Source: Bacteroidales bacterium (GTDB taxonomy: Bacteria; Bacteroidota; Bacteroidia; Bacteroidales; VadinHA17). Taken from it: DNA of 7,393 bases. Location: positions 1-7,393 of the forward strand of contig JABUEV010000112.1 of NCBI GenBank assembly GCA_013314865.1, in the 5' to 3' direction. The translations under genes were made by a program, and so were the position numbers. Below, piece after piece: positions 5,464-7,393 of the stretch. The notes under the pieces were generated by a model. The model was not told where the DNA came from and did no database searches. It saw nothing but the letters and a program-made list of their open reading frames with translations. Each line of letters begins with the position of its first letter. Position 1 is the stretch's first letter.

Positions 5464-6921
5464 ATGAAACCTGATATAATTCTGACAGATAAAATAAATC
5501 CCGATCAGTCAGTGGTTTGCATACTGGGAAGCAATGAAATCCCTGAACACCTGGTGCTCAGTAAAACCGAAAAGGAGTATGCTGTGAAAAGACTGGAAGC
5601 TGGCGACGAGTCTGTGGTTATTAATTCCTATTACAAAAATACCTACCTGATACGGCAGAAAGATTACAGTGAAATTTACCGGTCAAGGGAAGAGGTCAGG
5701 AAAAGCGCCTTTAATATCCGCAAGACGGTGAAATCAAACAATCACGAGGAGCTTGTCATCACTTCATATAAATCATACAAGGGTGCAGTGGAGGATTTTA
5801 CGGAGGGATTTATTCTGAGCATCTATTCATTTGACAGGTACAAAACGGTTGAGGAAGAGGATGGAAAGAAGTCATATCCTGTGCGGCTTTTGTTGCATGG
5901 GGAAGTCAATAAGGAAGGACTTGACTGGCTGAAAGCAACCATGACGGCTGTTTATTTTGCGCGCGACCTTATCAATGAGCCTCCCAATCATCTGAATGCA
6001 TCAGCCCTGGCCGGCGAAATTAAGAAAATCTCAGAAAAATCCGGTTTTTCCGTTGAGGTAATGAACAAGGGCAAAATTCAGTCGCTCAAAATGGGAGGCC
6101 TGCTTGCTGTCAACAGGGGAAGTGTTGATCCCCCTGTTTTCTGTGTCCTGGAATGGAATCCTCCTGACCATGTCAATTCAAAACCTTTGGTGCTGATCGG
6201 CAAGGGGATAATATATGACACCGGCGGCATAAATATAAAAACCGGGGAGCATATGGACAATATGAAGACTGACATGGCAGGGGCTGCTGCTGTGGCAGGG
6301 GTGATATATACAGCCGCTATGCTTAAAATGCCGGTCCACGTCGTTGGTTTGATTCCTGCAACTGATAACCGCCCGGGAGGCAATGCCTATGTCCAGGGAG
6401 ATATCATAACAATGCACAACGGAATGACAGTTGAAGTAGGAAACACTGATGCTGAAGGCAGACTTATCCTCGCAGATGCGCTTAGCTATGCCTCCAGATA
6501 TGAACCTGAACTTGTGATTACAATTGCCACGCTGACAGGCTCGGCGGCCATGACATTCGGCAATAAGGCTATAGCAGTAATGGGTAATGCCGGCGACAAA
6601 TACTTTGACCTGCTCGGAGAGTGCGGCAATGAGACGTATGAAAGGATAGCAAAGCTTCCTTTCTGGGATGAATACGGTGAATTGATAAAATCAGATATAG
6701 CTGATATAAAGAATGTCGGCGGAAGAGAAGCCGGTGCTATCACTGCCGGAAAATTTCTTGAGCGTTTTTCGGAATATCCGATGATACACCTTGACATTGC
6801 AGGAACCGGATCGCTGAAGAAAGATGATTTTTACAGACTGAAAAACGGTCCGGCCTCAGGATTGAGACTTCTCTCATGTTTCCTTAAGAAATATTCTGAA
6901 AATTACCTTAAAAATAATTAA
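5464..6921 (+). CDS. M17 family leucyl-type aminopeptidase (PepA-like)
   Basis: Cytosolic two-metal aminopeptidase that removes N-terminal residues from peptides, used in peptide turnover. The C-terminal catalytic domain (about 160-480) has every family metal and catalytic residue: K247, D252, K259, D270, D329, E331 and R333, within GKGIIYDTGG (247-256), MKTDMAGAAAV (267-277) and NTDAEGRLILADAL (327-340). These align with the bovine lens enzyme (K250, D255, K262, D273, D332, E334, R336) at a constant offset of three, so it should be active. The C-terminal block HLDIAGTG (442-449) is also present. The N-terminal domain (1-160) is more divergent, as is normal for M17. At 485 aa it is full length. 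The family hexamer and exact residue preference cannot be judged here. Its stop lies 1 nt before the pdxA start, implying co-transcription. Confidence 0.94.
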   Translation: MKPDIILTDKINPDQSVVCILGSNEIPEHLVLSKTEKEYAVKRLEAGDESVVINSYYKNTYLIRQKDYSEIYRSREEVRKSAFNIRKTVKSNNHEELVITSYKSYKGAVEDFTEGFILSIYSFDRYKTVEEEDGKKSYPVRLLLHGEVNKEGLDWLKATMTAVYFARDLINEPPNHLNASALAGEIKKISEKSGFSVEVMNKGKIQSLKMGGLLAVNRGSVDPPVFCVLEWNPPDHVNSKPLVLIGKGIIYDTGGINIKTGEHMDNMKTDMAGAAAVAGVIYTAAMLKMPVHVVGLIPATDNRPGGNAYVQGDIITMHNGMTVEVGNTDAEGRLILADALSYASRYEPELVITIATLTGSAAMTFGNKAIAVMGNAGDKYFDLLGECGNETYERIAKLPFWDEYGELIKSDIADIKNVGGREAGAITAGKFLERFSEYPMIHLDIAGTGSLKKDDFYRLKNGPASGLRLLSCFLKKYSENYLKNN

Positions 6922-6922
6922 T

Positions 6923-7393
6923 ATGGAAAGAAAGCCGATTAAAGCAGGTATTTCTCATGGTGATATAAACGGGATAGGGTATGAGGTAATAATTAAAACT
7001 CTGATGGATAACAGGATAAATGAAATATGCACACCTGTTGTCTATGGATCTCCCAAGGTAGCCGCATATCACCGGAAGGCTTTGGATATTAATAATTTCA
7101 GTTTTAACAATATACGTACTCCTGAAGAAGCCAACCCAAAAAAGGCCAATCTGCTTAACGTCCTTGATGATAATGTAAGGGTTGAGCTAGGAAAATCGAC
7201 ACCACAGGGAGGAGAAGCTGCGCTGGCTTCACTTGAAAGGGCAGTGGATGATCTTCTGAAGGGTAAGATAGATGTACTGGTGACAGCTCCCATTGACAAA
7301 AGTAATATTCAGTCGGAGAAGTTTCATTTCAGCGGACATACGGAATACCTTAGGATGAAAGCAGGTACCGGAGATGAATTAATGATGATGGTC
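6923..7393 (+). CDS. pdxA: 4-hydroxythreonine-4-phosphate dehydrogenase PdxA (5' part, cut by window end)
   Basis: NAD-dependent enzyme of the DXP-dependent pyridoxal 5'-phosphate pathway, oxidising 4-phosphohydroxy-L-threonine. The visible 157 residues contain the N-terminal GDINGIGYEVIIKTL block (13-27), TAPIDKSNIQ (121-130) and GHTEYL (138-143); H139 and T140 match the substrate-binding H136-T137 of E. coli PdxA. The Zn ligands that E. coli carries at H166, H211 and H266 lie beyond the edge, so catalytic integrity cannot be confirmed. Roughly half of a typical protein of about 330-360 aa is seen. The ATG at 6923 begins 1 nt after the aminopeptidase stop and is the natural start, with no ribosome binding site. 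PdxA-family proteins also include sugar-acid kinase-linked dehydrogenases (PdxA2), a less likely alternative given the missing partner kinase. Confidence 0.92.
   Translation, partial: MERKPIKAGISHGDINGIGYEVIIKTLMDNRINEICTPVVYGSPKVAAYHRKALDINNFSFNNIRTPEEANPKKANLLNVLDDNVRVELGKSTPQGGEAALASLERAVDDLLKGKIDVLVTAPIDKSNIQSEKFHFSGHTEYLRMKAGTGDELMMMV

Noticed and set aside
6078..6797. Several minus-strand open frames opposite the M17 gene
   Set aside because: They lie entirely antisense to the catalytic domain of a complete aminopeptidase and show no recognisable motif or promoter.
1..7393. Mobile elements, defence genes, CRISPR, tRNA or rRNA
   Set aside because: No transposase, integrase, direct-repeat/spacer pattern, cloverleaf or rRNA-like sequence was seen; the genes are conserved core functions with similar codon use throughout.

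Overview
The window looks like an ordinary chromosomal stretch from a member of the Bacteroidota, probably an anaerobe or microaerophile. This rests on three things. No gene has a convincing Shine-Dalgarno sequence. Intergenic regions carry the TAnnTTTG -7 element typical of this phylum (best case: GTTG-N19-TAATTTTG before tatA). The M23 peptidase, dxr and rseP proteins read like Bacteroidota homologues. Superoxide reductase and the futalosine route to menaquinone suit low-oxygen life. The exact taxon cannot be read from the sequence.

Layout from left to right. Bases 1-81 may be the tail of an unidentified upstream gene. They run into five copies of the heptamer TAACTTC (72-106), which close all six reading frames. 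A one-domain superoxide reductase follows (163-546). Next is a tight operon (631-4014): a membrane-anchored M23 peptidase for the cell wall, dxr (first committed step of the MEP isoprenoid pathway) and rseP (site-2 protease with two PDZ domains). The dxr stop and rseP start overlap by 4 nt. A small tatA (4083-4244) has its own strong promoter and converges on mqnC (4255-5343, minus strand) with only 10 nt between the stops. A 120-nt divergent spacer separates mqnC from an M17 metallo-aminopeptidase (5464-6921). The 5' part of pdxA (vitamin B6 synthesis) starts 1 nt after that gene and runs off the right edge.

The common themes are envelope and export (M23 peptidase, RseP, TatA), isoprenoid and quinone supply (Dxr, MqnC), and housekeeping (aminopeptidase, PdxA, superoxide reductase). 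MEP-derived isoprenoids feed both the undecaprenyl carrier and the menaquinone side chain, so the grouping makes metabolic sense, but functional coupling is inference. I see no mobile element, CRISPR array, tRNA or rRNA, and no candidate for an undescribed multi-gene system. The points that merit a second look are small: the heptamer repeat, the altered lid residues in the superoxide reductase, the tail-to-tail tatA/mqnC junction and substitutions in MqnC.
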